Below are positions 25,048 to 34,093 of a stretch of DNA of 64,000 nt, piece after piece (the stretch's first letter is position 1; every line of letters begins with the position of its first letter). The notes below the pieces were generated by a model that was given only the letters and a program-made list of their open reading frames with translations, searched no databases and was not told the DNA's origin. The translations under genes were made by a program, and so were the position numbers. The stretch comes from Litorimonas haliclonae (GTDB lineage: Bacteria; Pseudomonadota; Alphaproteobacteria; Caulobacterales; Maricaulaceae): NCBI RefSeq assembly GCF_965138505.1, contig NZ_CBCSCO010000004.1, positions 218,099-282,098 of the forward strand. Direction: 5' to 3'.

Positions 25048-27678
25048 CTAACCAGCGCCAAGAGTTTTTGATGCAATCTCTAGTGTATTTTTGGACGGCT
25101 CCGCGGCAATGACGCGGCGTAGCTGCTCTTTGATTTGGCCCTGCCTCTGGTCATCTAGCTTGCGCCAAATTCCGTAAGCTCCCACCAGGCGCGCCGCAAC
25201 TTGTGGGTTTCGGCTATCCATATCCAAAACTTGCGCCGTAAAGAAGTCATAGCCGCTGCCATCTGGCGCGTGGAACAAATTGGGGTTTGCCATAGCGAAA
25301 CTCCCGATTAAGGCTCGAACGCGGTTCGGGTTTCTGCGGTCATAGGCTTCATGTTCTGTCAGCCCTACGAGAGCGGACACGCCTTCGGAATGATGGCGCA
25401 TCCCTTGAACGGAAAACCATTTATCCATGACCAGCGGGTTGGATTTCCATTTCTCATAGAAATTCTCCATGGAGGCGTTAACCCGTTTCCCGCCAAGCTT
25501 TGTCAGCGTCATCAGGGCCGCCAGTTCATCTGTCATATTAGTGGCTGTGCCGAGCTGTTCTGTGGCAAGGCCAGCTGTTACGGCGTCGCGTCCTGACGCT
25601 AACAGAGAAAGGCAGCGATTGCGCAAGGCTCTCCGGCCCGCCGACTCAGCATCCGGGCTGAAGGACCCGTCATCGGACAAGGCATGATAGCGTTTGAGTA
25701 GATCGCTTCGCAGCCGGTTTCCAACTGCGCGGGAGAGCCAATCTCCCGCCAGATAAACGGCAATGGGATCGGATTTGTCCAGCGATTGAAGGATTTCTGC
25801 TGTACTCGGCGGCGTTAACGCCAAAGCCTTGAAACTATTGTCGAAATTGTCGTCGTGGAGCGTGTTTCGTAGGGCCTCACAATAATCCCGAAGCGCGTCA
25901 TCTGTTTCGGGCATAACTCCGGTTTCAAGCGCTAAGGCCTGTGTGCCGATAAGTTTTCGGGCCAAAGTCTGACCGGCTTCCCAGCGGTTAAACGCATTAG
26001 GGTCTTGAGCCATCAATCGCAGCTGATCTTTGGAGGTTTGCTGTGATGACAATATCACAGGCGCGCTGAAGTCCTGCAAAACCGAAAGCGAGACAGCTTC
26101 GTCAAAACGGGGAAGGGAGACTGTGTTTTCTTCTGTGGTCAGGACAGTCATTTGCGGTTCTGTGAGGGGACCATTATCTCCGATTGCTTGCCATTTTATT
26201 GGCAGAACGACAGGCAATTTCTCGTTTTGGCCAGGCGTCGGCTTGGTGTTTTGGGAGAATGTAATCCGCGTGCCTTGGACCGGGGTTGTCAGAGACTCGT
26301 CGACCGCGACGGAGAGTTGCGGCGTGCCGGCCTGTTCGTACCAGCGCATGAATTGCGAGAGGTCTTCGCCTGTTGCTTGTTCGAAGCATTCTATGAATTG
26401 TTCAATCGTCGCGGCGGTGCCGTCCAGCATTTCAAAATAAAGATCCGAGCCTTTGCGGAAATCTTCGGGGCCCAATATAGTTTTGAGCATGCGGATGAGC
26501 TCGGCCCCTTTTTCATAAATTGTCGCCGTATAGAAATTATCGATCTTCATATATTCAGTCGGGCGGACAGGATGAGCGAGAGGGCCGGCGTCTTCCGGGA
26601 ATTGACGGCCGCGAAGCGCGCGCACGTCTTTGATGCGCTGTACATCTGCGCCGCGTTGGTCGGCAGAAAACTCCTGATCGCGGAATACGGTAAAGCCTTC
26701 TTTCAGGCAGAGTTGAAACCAGTCGCGGCACGTAATCCGGTTGCCGGTCCAGTTATGAAAATACTCATGTGCGACAACGGACTCAATCCGTTCAAAATTC
26801 ATATCTGTTGCAGTTTCCGCGTCGGCCAAGAGCAGAGACGAGTTGAAGATATTCAGTCCCTTGTTTTCCATGGCGCCGAAATTGAAATCACGGACAGCGA
26901 CGACCATAAACCGGTCGAGATCATATTCGCGCCCATATGTGTCTTCGTCCCACTTCATGGCCCGTTTCAGGCTGTCCATGGCATAATCCGCGCGGGGCGC
27001 ATCACCGGGGTCGACATAAATCGTTAGCGGAATGTCCCGCCCGCTCATGGTCGTGAAGCTGTCTTCCAGAATATCAAACTCTCCGGCCACCAGCGCAAAG
27101 AGGTAGGCCGGTTTGCGGAACGGGTCTTCCCAGACGGCGTAATGACTTTTTCCGCCCTGGGACTCGCCAGACTCCACCATATTGCCATTGGCCAAGAGGT
27201 AAGGGTAGTCTTTCTTCGGAGCTTTCAGGCGAACCGTGAAGACAGACAGGACGTCTGGGCGGTCGGGATAATAAGTGATCCGCCGAAAACCTTCCGCCTC
27301 GCATTGTGTGCAAAAGCGCCCGCCGGAAACATAGAGACCCATGAGTTTAGAGTTTTCGGCGGGATTACAGACAGTTTCGATCTCCAGAACGCATTCATCC
27401 GGCAAGTCTTTCAGGACAAGCTCCGTTTGGGTGAGGGTATAATCGGCGCGTTTAAGAGTCTTCCCGTCCAGCGTAACGGATTTTAACAAAATATCTTCGC
27501 CGTCCAGATGAAAGTCCCCACCCGACACTCGAGTCAGAGCCAGCTTACTCTTCACCCGTGTTGATTTGGGTTTAAGATCAAAGTCTAGCTCCACGCTATC
27601 AATTTTGAAATTTGGCGAGGTATAATCCGCAAGGCGTGTAGGTTGTGGGGACTCTGCGGGAAGGGTTTCAGGGCGCAT
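25048..27678 (-). CDS. pepN: Aminopeptidase N
   Basis: This is an M1-family zinc aminopeptidase of 876 residues, the usual size of bacterial PepN, acting in the cytosol on N-terminal residues of peptides. The exopeptidase motif GAMENKGLNIF (about 271) is followed by HEYFH (H304, H308) and a Glu about 19 residues on (LKEGFTVF). A DUF3458 Ig-like domain and a C-terminal helical arch follow. It stands alone on the minus strand with a divergent gene at 27788. Confidence 0.96.
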   Translation of the reverse strand: MRPETLPAESPQPTRLADYTSPNFKIDSVELDFDLKPKSTRVKSKLALTRVSGGDFHLDGEDILLKSVTLDGKTLKRADYTLTQTELVLKDLPDECVLEIETVCNPAENSKLMGLYVSGGRFCTQCEAEGFRRITYYPDRPDVLSVFTVRLKAPKKDYPYLLANGNMVESGESQGGKSHYAVWEDPFRKPAYLFALVAGEFDILEDSFTTMSGRDIPLTIYVDPGDAPRADYAMDSLKRAMKWDEDTYGREYDLDRFMVVAVRDFNFGAMENKGLNIFNSSLLLADAETATDMNFERIESVVAHEYFHNWTGNRITCRDWFQLCLKEGFTVFRDQEFSADQRGADVQRIKDVRALRGRQFPEDAGPLAHPVRPTEYMKIDNFYTATIYEKGAELIRMLKTILGPEDFRKGSDLYFEMLDGTAATIEQFIECFEQATGEDLSQFMRWYEQAGTPQLSVAVDESLTTPVQGTRITFSQNTKPTPGQNEKLPVVLPIKWQAIGDNGPLTEPQMTVLTTEENTVSLPRFDEAVSLSVLQDFSAPVILSSQQTSKDQLRLMAQDPNAFNRWEAGQTLARKLIGTQALALETGVMPETDDALRDYCEALRNTLHDDNFDNSFKALALTPPSTAEILQSLDKSDPIAVYLAGDWLSRAVGNRLRSDLLKRYHALSDDGSFSPDAESAGRRALRNRCLSLLASGRDAVTAGLATEQLGTATNMTDELAALMTLTKLGGKRVNASMENFYEKWKSNPLVMDKWFSVQGMRHHSEGVSALVGLTEHEAYDRRNPNRVRALIGSFAMANPNLFHAPDGSGYDFFTAQVLDMDSRNPQVAARLVGAYGIWRKLDDQRQGQIKEQLRRVIAAEPSKNTLEIASKTLGAG

Positions 27679-27787
27679 GGTTATCTCTCTCTAGAACTCC
27701 CATTAGATGTGACAATGCGTAGCGCGGGTTTCAACCGCAGAGTATAATTTATTTGCATTCCTAGCGCCCCTCCTGAAAAAGCGGCTT

Positions 27788-28606
27788 ATGAAAAATACCT
27801 TCAACTGTAGTATTCTTTTAATCTGCTCCGCTGGGTTATTAACGTTTGGCGCTCAGGCGCAGGAAGAAACGGAATTAGGCCAGAGCACATTGGCAGAGCT
27901 GTCCCGTATCGAGCGCCCGGTGGCGCCCGAGAATATTCCTTATGATTATACGGTTGATTTTCAAATCAATGAGCCTGGGGACGACGCTAGCGACACACCT
28001 TTTACCGCAGTTTTAACGATCAGACCGGCGCTCACTGGGGACGAGCGCGTGACAGTCATCTCGCAATCGAATGACGAGCGCCCTGAGGCATTAAAAGAAT
28101 TGCTGACGAAAATAACGTCTTTAGAGACTTCGCAAGCGGATCTCGCAAAAGAGTTTTGGTGCGAGGATGATGACAACGGTTTATTGTCGGAGGACTTCTC
28201 CGGGGATGACTTTACTGTCGTCAGGGAGACAGAAACCGAGGTCGTCCTTCGCCCGGATATCCAAAAATTAGCAGAGATAATGATGTCATCGGACGATTTT
28301 TTGGAAAATGGTGACGGTGATCGAAAGATTATTAAAAAGCTCCTAGACCGTCTTGACGGAGAATTCACCCTGTCCAAGCAGGACGCTCACTTGAAACATT
28401 TTAAAATCTGGATGACCCGCCCAATGAGGGTCAAGCTTATCGCCAAAATCAAAGAGCTGGAGTTGACGCAAAGCTGCGCTATCGCTCCGAATGGAGTCGC
28501 TTATAAAAGCGCCACCTCCATGCACCTACGCGTCAAGGCCTTGGGGACATCCGTGGTCCAGGATATGAATATCGTCGTACGAGATTTGAAACCTATCCCT
28601 GGATAG
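27788..28606 (+). CDS. Secreted protein of unknown function
   Basis: This 272-residue protein has a clear signal peptide (about 1-24, ending GAQA). The mature part is acidic (many Asp/Glu, for example the EDFSGDDF stretch) with mixed alpha/beta character and a single late pair of Cys residues (C122-region and QSCAIAP). No family was recognised. It is divergent from pepN with a 109-base gap, and ends 130 bases before another secreted-type gene. Confidence 0.7.
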   Translation: MKNTFNCSILLICSAGLLTFGAQAQEETELGQSTLAELSRIERPVAPENIPYDYTVDFQINEPGDDASDTPFTAVLTIRPALTGDERVTVISQSNDERPEALKELLTKITSLETSQADLAKEFWCEDDDNGLLSEDFSGDDFTVVRETETEVVLRPDIQKLAEIMMSSDDFLENGDGDRKIIKKLLDRLDGEFTLSKQDAHLKHFKIWMTRPMRVKLIAKIKELELTQSCAIAPNGVAYKSATSMHLRVKALGTSVVQDMNIVVRDLKPIPG

Positions 28607-28735
28607 GACGCTCAAGCGGTAAAGACATATGCATGTTTAACGCTATATTTACCTGAAAATTACGCGAAATCCTTACGCTAAACCTAAACAGAACCTTACC
28701 GAATGCGAACTAAGTTTACCTGATTATTATTTTAC

Positions 28736-29242
28736 TTGGGGCTTACATTGCTACTTTCATTTCTCTCGTCGCCAAATCGATCTGATGGCGCTCAAACTAA
28801 CCCTTCGCAAAACGCCGGACCTCCGCCGAAAGCCGACCCTGCTCCAGATGCAGCTTCTGAGACGGAAAATAAGGCTACGCCACCTGAAGACGCCTCCAGC
28901 GCTCCGGTTTCCGAAACGAAGGAGCCATCCTCCAATGTCAACGAGTCTAACAAAGTAACCGCATCTGAAAAGAGCCAGCCAAGCTCTGAAGAAACGCTAA
29001 CGCCACCCAATCGATATGACAGTATGGAAATTGAAGAGCAGTTTCGCGCTTTTGCGGAAAATGCTGATACGCAAATCAATTCTGACTTCTCCACCATCGA
29101 AACACTCTTTGGCGAACCCACAGACCTCTTTACTCTCGATCTTGCTGATTCCGACAAAGGCGAAAAAGACATAATCGCATCTATCTATGACGCGCGGCGC
29201 GTTGATACTGAGATCAGTAGATCGGTCGAGAAAACTCTTTAA
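28736..29242 (+). CDS. Acidic Ser/Pro/Glu-rich protein, unknown
   Basis: The 168 residues have a short hydrophobic N-terminus (LTLLLSFLSS) and then a low-complexity region rich in Ser, Pro, Glu and Asn (about 15-95). A more ordered acidic C-terminal part (EEQFRAFAENADTQIN onward) follows. The only in-frame starts are TTG codons (28736 or 28748), so the start is uncertain. It is followed by a good terminator at 29273. A periplasmic or membrane-tethered linker protein is possible; no family was recognised. Confidence 0.5.
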   Translation: MGLTLLLSFLSSPNRSDGAQTNPSQNAGPPPKADPAPDAASETENKATPPEDASSAPVSETKEPSSNVNESNKVTASEKSQPSSEETLTPPNRYDSMEIEEQFRAFAENADTQINSDFSTIETLFGEPTDLFTLDLADSDKGEKDIIASIYDARRVDTEISRSVEKTL

Positions 29243-29272
29243 ACCAAGAATCCTACTCACGCTGGACCACTG

Positions 29273-29305
29273 GCCCGCTTCTCACCATGGAGCGGGCTTT
29301 TTTTT
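29273..29305 (+). terminator. Rho-independent terminator
   Basis: A 7-bp perfect stem (GCCCGCT 29273-29279 with AGCGGGC 29291-29297) and 11-base loop are followed by eight T residues (29298-29305). It ends the transcript of the preceding acidic protein before typA. Confidence 0.85.
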
Positions 29306-29431
29306 GAGCGTATCGGCAAGGTGAAAATTTAATCTTCAGCCAACAAAAACGCCCGGCACACTGAAAACAGAGGTGGACTTTGAGCCTTTATCGCGTATGG
29401 AGCGCGCAAACTCTCAATGACCGGAAATACC

Positions 29432-31285
29432 ATGTCAGACTCTATCGAATTTTTGCGCAATGTCGCTATCGTGGCTCACGTTGACCACGGCAAAACAACT
29501 CTTGTGGACAAGCTTTTACGGCAGTCCGGAACGCTGGACGAGCGCGGCGCACGCGAAGAACGTGTCATGGATTCCAACGATATTGAAAAAGAGCGCGGCA
29601 TTACGATTCTCGCCAAGAATACAGCCATCGGCTGGAAAGCTCCGGATGGTCAAGATTGGCGCATCAACATCGTCGACACACCGGGACATGCGGACTTCGG
29701 CGGAGAGGTCGAGCGCGTCCTGTCTATGGTCGACTCTGTTGTCTTGCTCGTTGACGCTGTCGAAGGCCCAATGCCGCAAACAACATTCGTGACGAAAAAA
29801 GCTCTGGCGCAGGGCCTCAAGCCTATTGTCGTGGTCAACAAGGTTGATCGCATGGGCGCCCGTCCGGATTGGGCCGTGGACCAGACCTTTGATTTGTTTG
29901 ATCGCCTGGGCGCAACAGATGATCAGCTCGACTTCCCCGTTGTTTATGCCTCAGCGTTGAACGGATGGGCCTCTCATGAGGTCGAGACCGAGGGCGAAGA
30001 CATGACGCCGCTTTTCGAAGCGATTGTTCAAAACGCGCCGGTGCCGGATGTTGACCCGGACGCGCCATTGCAGCTTCAGGTCTCTGCGCTCGATTACAAT
30101 TCCTATACCGGCGTTATTGGCGTTGGCCGCGTCGTACGCGGAAAAATCAAACGCAATCAACAGGTCGTCGTCGCAACGCCGGACGGACAAACCCGCAAAG
30201 CAAAAGTTCTTTTGCTCTATGGTTTCATGGGCCTTGATCGCGTCGAGATGGAAGAGGTGTCTGCCGGGGATATTTGCTGTTTCACCGGTATCGATAAACT
30301 CGGTATTTCAGACATGATCTGTGATCCGGAAAATGTAGAGCTACTGCCTGCCTTGAGCGTGGACGAGCCGACCATTTCCATGACGTTTCAAGTTAACGAT
30401 TCTCCGTTTGCGGGACGCGAAGGCAAATATGTCACCTCTCGAAACATCAATGATCGTTTGGAAAAAGAGCTGATCCACAATGTCGCCTTGCGCGTCGAAC
30501 AGCTTGATGAAGCCGATAAGTTTCGCGTTTCGGGCCGCGGCGAACTTCATCTTTCTATCCTTATCGAAAACATGCGCCGCGAAGGATACGAACTCGCGAT
30601 TTCCCGCCCGCAGGTGATCAACAAGGAAATTGACGGCGTGCTTTGCGAGCCGTGGGAAGCCCTCACCATTGACGTGGAGGAAGATCACCAAGGCTCCATC
30701 ATGGAGAAACTCGGCGAGCGTAAAGGCAATCTCAAAAATATGGTGCCGGACGGGCAGGGGCGTGTGCGGCTTGATTACGAAATCCCGACACGCGGCCTCA
30801 TTGGTTTTCGGTCAGAGTTTATGACGCTGACCTCCGGGACTGGCCTCATGTATCATAACTTTGAACAATATGCGCCGCGTTCTAAATCCACCATCGGAAG
30901 CCGCCAAAAAGGCGTGTTGATTTCAAACGGTGCTGGCAAGGCCGCTGGTTTCGCGCTCTGGAACCTACAGGACCGCGGTAAAATGTTTATCGGGCATGCG
31001 GAAGATGTCTATGAAGGCATGATCATCGGCATTAACGCGCGCGACAATGACTTGGTCGTCAATGTCCTGAAAGGCAAACAGCTTACCAATGTACGGGCGT
31101 CAGGAACGGATGAAGCCGTTGTGCTTACGCCGCCGATTAATTTAAGCCTCGAATACGCTCTCGAATTCATCAATGATGACGAGCTGGTCGAAGTGACACC
31201 TGAAAATATCCGCGTTCGCAAAAGATATTTGCTCGAGCATGAACGTAAAAAGGAAAGCCGCCGCAGAGAGGCGATGGAAGGCTAG
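29432..31285 (+). CDS. typA: Ribosome-associated GTPase TypA/BipA
   Basis: This translational GTPase has 617 residues, close to the usual 605-615. The G1 motif AHVDHGKTT starts at residue 15, DTPGHADFGG is G3 and NKVDR is G4. EF-G-like domains II, III and V and the TypA-specific C-terminal domain follow. The start at 29432 gives the family-typical MSDS beginning and has GGAA five bases upstream; the ATG at 29417 is an alternative. It acts in ribosome assembly and stress adaptation. A terminator follows. Confidence 0.95.
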   Translation: MSDSIEFLRNVAIVAHVDHGKTTLVDKLLRQSGTLDERGAREERVMDSNDIEKERGITILAKNTAIGWKAPDGQDWRINIVDTPGHADFGGEVERVLSMVDSVVLLVDAVEGPMPQTTFVTKKALAQGLKPIVVVNKVDRMGARPDWAVDQTFDLFDRLGATDDQLDFPVVYASALNGWASHEVETEGEDMTPLFEAIVQNAPVPDVDPDAPLQLQVSALDYNSYTGVIGVGRVVRGKIKRNQQVVVATPDGQTRKAKVLLLYGFMGLDRVEMEEVSAGDICCFTGIDKLGISDMICDPENVELLPALSVDEPTISMTFQVNDSPFAGREGKYVTSRNINDRLEKELIHNVALRVEQLDEADKFRVSGRGELHLSILIENMRREGYELAISRPQVINKEIDGVLCEPWEALTIDVEEDHQGSIMEKLGERKGNLKNMVPDGQGRVRLDYEIPTRGLIGFRSEFMTLTSGTGLMYHNFEQYAPRSKSTIGSRQKGVLISNGAGKAAGFALWNLQDRGKMFIGHAEDVYEGMIIGINARDNDLVVNVLKGKQLTNVRASGTDEAVVLTPPINLSLEYALEFINDDELVEVTPENIRVRKRYLLEHERKKESRRREAMEG

Positions 31286-31350
31286 CCTTTCATTTGGTCT
31301 CGGCGGGGTATTGCTCACCAGCTATTCCGCATTCGACACTATTTTATTCA

Positions 31351-31378
31351 AGCCCTCTGACGTTCAGGGGGCTTTTTT
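31351..31378 (+). terminator. Rho-independent terminator after typA
   Basis: A 10-bp stem (31351-31360 with 31364-31373, one G-T pair) and 3-base loop are followed by six T residues. It lies 66 bases after the typA stop. Confidence 0.85.
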
Positions 31379-31529
31379 GCATCAGTAAACAGCCTCATCT
31401 GCGGCGCTATTGAACGCATTCGGGATTTGTGCGTTATATAATAACTGTTCATGAAGCGCTCAGCTTGGCTATGCTAGACACTTGCCGAAGGGACGTTTCA
31501 GAACCGAGAATTAAGTCAGGATGATAGAT

Positions 31530-32024
31530 ATGAAAAACCTTATAATCACGACAGTTGCGGCGTTGAGCTTGGTGGCCTGTGCTACAGGGCCGTCCGCATA
31601 TGGGCCGGCGGCGAAGTCGGACAGTCTGGGATTTCAGAATACCAAAATTGAAAGTGACCGCTTCCGCGTCAACTATACGGGCCGGTCTGCCGAAGAAGCT
31701 CAAGATTATGCCCTTTTAAGAGCGGCAGAGATTGCCTTGGCTGAGGGATATAGCCACTTCCGAGTGCTTGGCGGCGAGACCTATACAGGGCAACGTCCTT
31801 CCAGCACCTCGACGAGCGTCGGTGTCAGCAGCGGACGGGGATATTATGGTAGCGGCACTTCAGTCGGTGTCGGGTTGAGTTTGAACGCTCTTGGGAGCGC
31901 GTTTAGCGGCAAGAAAATTACAAATTCAATCGAGATCAAATTAATGAACTCGGCGTCCGACCTACCAAACGTCTATGACGCAAGTCAGGTTCAAGCCAAT
32001 ATTCAGCCTGAGGCGTTTCAATAG
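31530..32024 (+). CDS. CC0125-like lipoprotein
   Basis: This 164-residue lipoprotein has a signal ending SLVACA, so the acylated Cys is about residue 17. The mature domain begins with a beta strand pattern (SDRFRVNYTGRSAEEAQDYALLRAAEIAL), which is the CC0125/CC1285 family of alphaproteobacterial lipoproteins. A Gly/Ser-rich stretch (TSTSVGVSSGRGYYGSG) follows. The ATG at 31530 is preferred over 31521 because it starts directly at the lysine-bearing signal. The role is unknown, presumably in the cell envelope. Confidence 0.8.
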   Translation: MKNLIITTVAALSLVACATGPSAYGPAAKSDSLGFQNTKIESDRFRVNYTGRSAEEAQDYALLRAAEIALAEGYSHFRVLGGETYTGQRPSSTSTSVGVSSGRGYYGSGTSVGVGLSLNALGSAFSGKKITNSIEIKLMNSASDLPNVYDASQVQANIQPEAFQ

Positions 32025-32045
32025 ACAGCTTTAAAACTGGCGGGG

Positions 32046-32747
32046 CTATATAAAGCGAACGGTAATGCGTTCCAATCCTTCCGCTCCGCCGGACAATTCA
32101 TCCCCAATTATGACAGGCCCAACACCTGAGGGCGTGCCTGTATAAATGAGATCTCCGGGTTGCAGGTCCATATCCGCTTTTAAATGCTCAATGATTTCCT
32201 CAACCGACCAGATCATGTCTTTTAAACAGGCATGCTGGACGATATCTCCGTTTTTACGCAAGACAATGTGAGCCTTCGTCAAATCGACATCCTTTGCGAG
32301 CGTCAACGCCGAGCAAGGTGCGGATTGACGAAAGTTTTTCGCGCGGTCCCAAGGCCCGCCTTTGGTTTTCGCACTTGTTTGAAGATCACGTCGCGTCATG
32401 TCGATCCCAACGCCATAAGCGTAAATTTCAACGCCCGCCGACCCATTTTCCTCCTTGGATTTTGACGGTCCGAGAGCAACGACCAGCTCGACCTCATGAT
32501 GTAGATCAGAGGTGTTGGGAGGGTATTTTATACTTTGTCCGGATTCCACGACCGTTTCAGCCGCTTTGGTAAAGAAAACCGGTTCACTGCGGGTTTCCTT
32601 GGCTGTCTTTCCGTCGCCGCCCATTTCGGTGATATGATCTGCGTAGTTCTTGCCTACGCAGTAGATCCGCCGCACTGGAAAACGGCTTTCTTGCCCCATG
32701 ATTGGGAGCGTGACAGGAACGGCAGGCGGGAAGGCTAGTTTTGTCAT
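32046..32747 (-). CDS. Fumarylacetoacetate hydrolase-family protein
   Basis: This 233-residue FAH-fold enzyme probably cleaves a C-C bond in a beta-diketo acid, for example fumarylpyruvate-type intermediates of aromatic catabolism. It shows the family GKNYADHITEMG (about 32-43), the metal ligand region LHHEVELVVALG and YGVGIDMTRRDLQ, and the C-terminal PGDLIYTGTPSGVGP (about 199). Nothing adjacent indicates the pathway. Confidence 0.92.
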   Translation of the reverse strand: MTKLAFPPAVPVTLPIMGQESRFPVRRIYCVGKNYADHITEMGGDGKTAKETRSEPVFFTKAAETVVESGQSIKYPPNTSDLHHEVELVVALGPSKSKEENGSAGVEIYAYGVGIDMTRRDLQTSAKTKGGPWDRAKNFRQSAPCSALTLAKDVDLTKAHIVLRKNGDIVQHACLKDMIWSVEEIIEHLKADMDLQPGDLIYTGTPSGVGPVIIGDELSGGAEGLERITVRFI

Positions 32748-32867
32748 GATCTCTGGTCGGTCTTTCTTTTTATCTCTTTACGCTATGCGATTTCGACTTC
32801 GTCTCAATGGATTGTCAAACAGGCAAGGCTGTCATAGCGTAGTCAGAGTTTAACATAAAAGGTTGTT

Positions 32868-33113
32868 ATGCGTATCGTCGATATACCGATTGAAAAGATT
32901 TATGTTCCGGCGTCCAAGAAAAAGACGTTGGACACTTCAAAAATTGAGCCTCTCGCGGAAGATATTCTGGAAAACGGACTGAAAAGTCCAATTTACGTGC
33001 GCCTCGGGAAGAATAGATATGTCCTTCAGGAAGGGTTGCACCGCGTAGAGGCGATGAAACTTCTGGGGGAAGCCCTGATCGACGGTCATATCGTTCAAGC
33101 CAAAAAAGCCTGA
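32868..33113 (+). CDS. Small ParB/sulfiredoxin-fold protein
   Basis: This 81-residue stand-alone ParB N-terminal-like domain shows the pattern VDIPIEKIYVP, then LAEDILENGLKSPIYVR, then LQEGLHRVEAMKLLGE, equivalent to the GxxR nucleotide-binding loop. No DNA-binding HTH is attached. Such proteins can bind CTP or act as modifier/nuclease domains, but a stand-alone copy cannot be assigned a function here. Confidence 0.78.
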   Translation: MRIVDIPIEKIYVPASKKKTLDTSKIEPLAEDILENGLKSPIYVRLGKNRYVLQEGLHRVEAMKLLGEALIDGHIVQAKKA

Positions 33114-33130
33114 TCCTCTTTTACAAACAA

Positions 33131-33161
33131 TAAAAAACCGCCCTGCGATGTGCAGGGCGGT
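33131..33161 (-). terminator. Terminator for the Asp-rich EF-hand gene (minus strand)
   Basis: A 10-bp stem (33137-33146 with 33152-33161, 5-base loop) is preceded on the plus strand by seven A residues (33131-33137). Read on the minus strand it is a hairpin followed by a T-run, 30 bases after the stop of the EF-hand gene. It may also stop plus-strand transcription weakly. Confidence 0.8.
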
Positions 33162-33192
33162 AAATCTTTGCAGATTATTTATCCATCAACTC

Positions 33193-33726
33193 TTAGAGTT
33201 TTGGAGTAATGTCTTCGTCGATATCGGCATCGATGTCGCCATCAACATCCGCATCTAGACCGTCATTGTCGAGGTCTGTATCCAGGTCTGTGTCCAGATC
33301 GGCACCTGTATCTAGGCTTGTTTCAGGGTCGATAGTCTCGACATCTGACTCAAGCTCGAGGTCAGAGTCTGTCTCAATGCCGACTTCAGCGTCATAGTCT
33401 TCACTGGTTTCAACGGCACCCATTACGTCGGAAGATTCTTCCGTTGTGATAGTCGCGCTATTTTCCTTTTCGGCAAGTGCGCTTGTGTATTGAACTTCAG
33501 AGAAGTTGTCAGCGCCTTCAGAGATATCATAAAACTTAGACGTGATGTCTGATGTTGTATAATCTTCCATTCCAGGAGCTTCCGTGAACTCTGTCATGCT
33601 TACTTGGCCGTCAGCGTTTGCATCAAGCTCGGCAAAAGTTGGTTTGTCACCACCTGCATAGGCAGCAGATGCGCCTAGAACAGCTGATAGAGCTAAAGCG
33701 ATAGAAGTAGATTTTAAATAGGTCAT
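33193..33726 (-). CDS. Secreted Asp-rich EF-hand protein
   Basis: This 177-residue protein has a signal peptide (about 1-24, ending AYAG) and one clear EF-hand loop (DANADGQVSMTEF, about 36-48). A second, degenerate loop region is followed by an extremely acidic C-terminal half. The last 50 residues are tandem Asp-x repeats (about 130-174: TDLDTDLDNDGLD, then DVDGDIDADIDED). It probably binds calcium outside the cytosol. The plus-strand complement of the repeat gives a Ser-rich shadow frame that is not real. The function is unknown; calcium-dependent adhesion or mineral binding are possible. Confidence 0.8.
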   Translation of the reverse strand: MTYLKSTSIALALSAVLGASAAYAGGDKPTFAELDANADGQVSMTEFTEAPGMEDYTTSDITSKFYDISEGADNFSEVQYTSALAEKENSATITTEESSDVMGAVETSEDYDAEVGIETDSDLELESDVETIDPETSLDTGADLDTDLDTDLDNDGLDADVDGDIDADIDEDITPKL

Positions 33727-34093
33727 AATAAGTCCTCTTTCTGTTTACCCAGCACCATTAAGCGATGCTTGTTACGGCATCCGTTCGTCGTGATGCTTGT
33801 GGGATAAATGCAGGAAAACCGAAATTTGTTTCGTTACAAAACAGCATAACTCGTGGCAAGAATAAGGCAGAGTCAGGCCGAAATTGGGCGCGTTCTCTAA
33901 GGCGTTGAAATATAATTATAATTCAGGACTCAAGGGCGACGTTCGATCAGTCGGCACGTCAAAAAACTCCTAATATTTCTTCGGAACGAAGTCTTTCTGT
34001 GTGGGAACGACGCTTAGTTTTCTCAAAATACGTCTTACCGACACCTATATTAGGTCGGCTTTCCCTCTTTCAGAACAAGAGTTGGAACCCTGT
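33727..34093. other. Intergenic region, 367 bases, no gene
   Basis: This is the upstream region of the Asp-rich EF-hand gene and the 3' side of the acyl-CoA synthetase gene. It contains a 9-base direct repeat (GATGCTTGT, about 33764 and 33795) and a small CGAAATTTGTTTCG hairpin near 33820. A GTG-started frame at 34001 runs into the synthetase gene on the other strand and looks spurious. Confidence 0.5.

Noticed and set aside
26152..27027. Long open frame of 291 codons on the plus strand
   Set aside because: It lies wholly inside pepN on the opposite strand and shows no family features; it is a shadow of pepN codon bias.
28637..28652. CtrA-like TTAA-N7-TTTA site
   Set aside because: One base of the second half-site is wrong and no supporting context exists; unlike 1046-1061 it is not a full match.
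33209..33397. Ser/Arg repeat frame on the plus strand
   Set aside because: It is the antisense of the Asp-repeat tail of the EF-hand protein and has no ribosome site.
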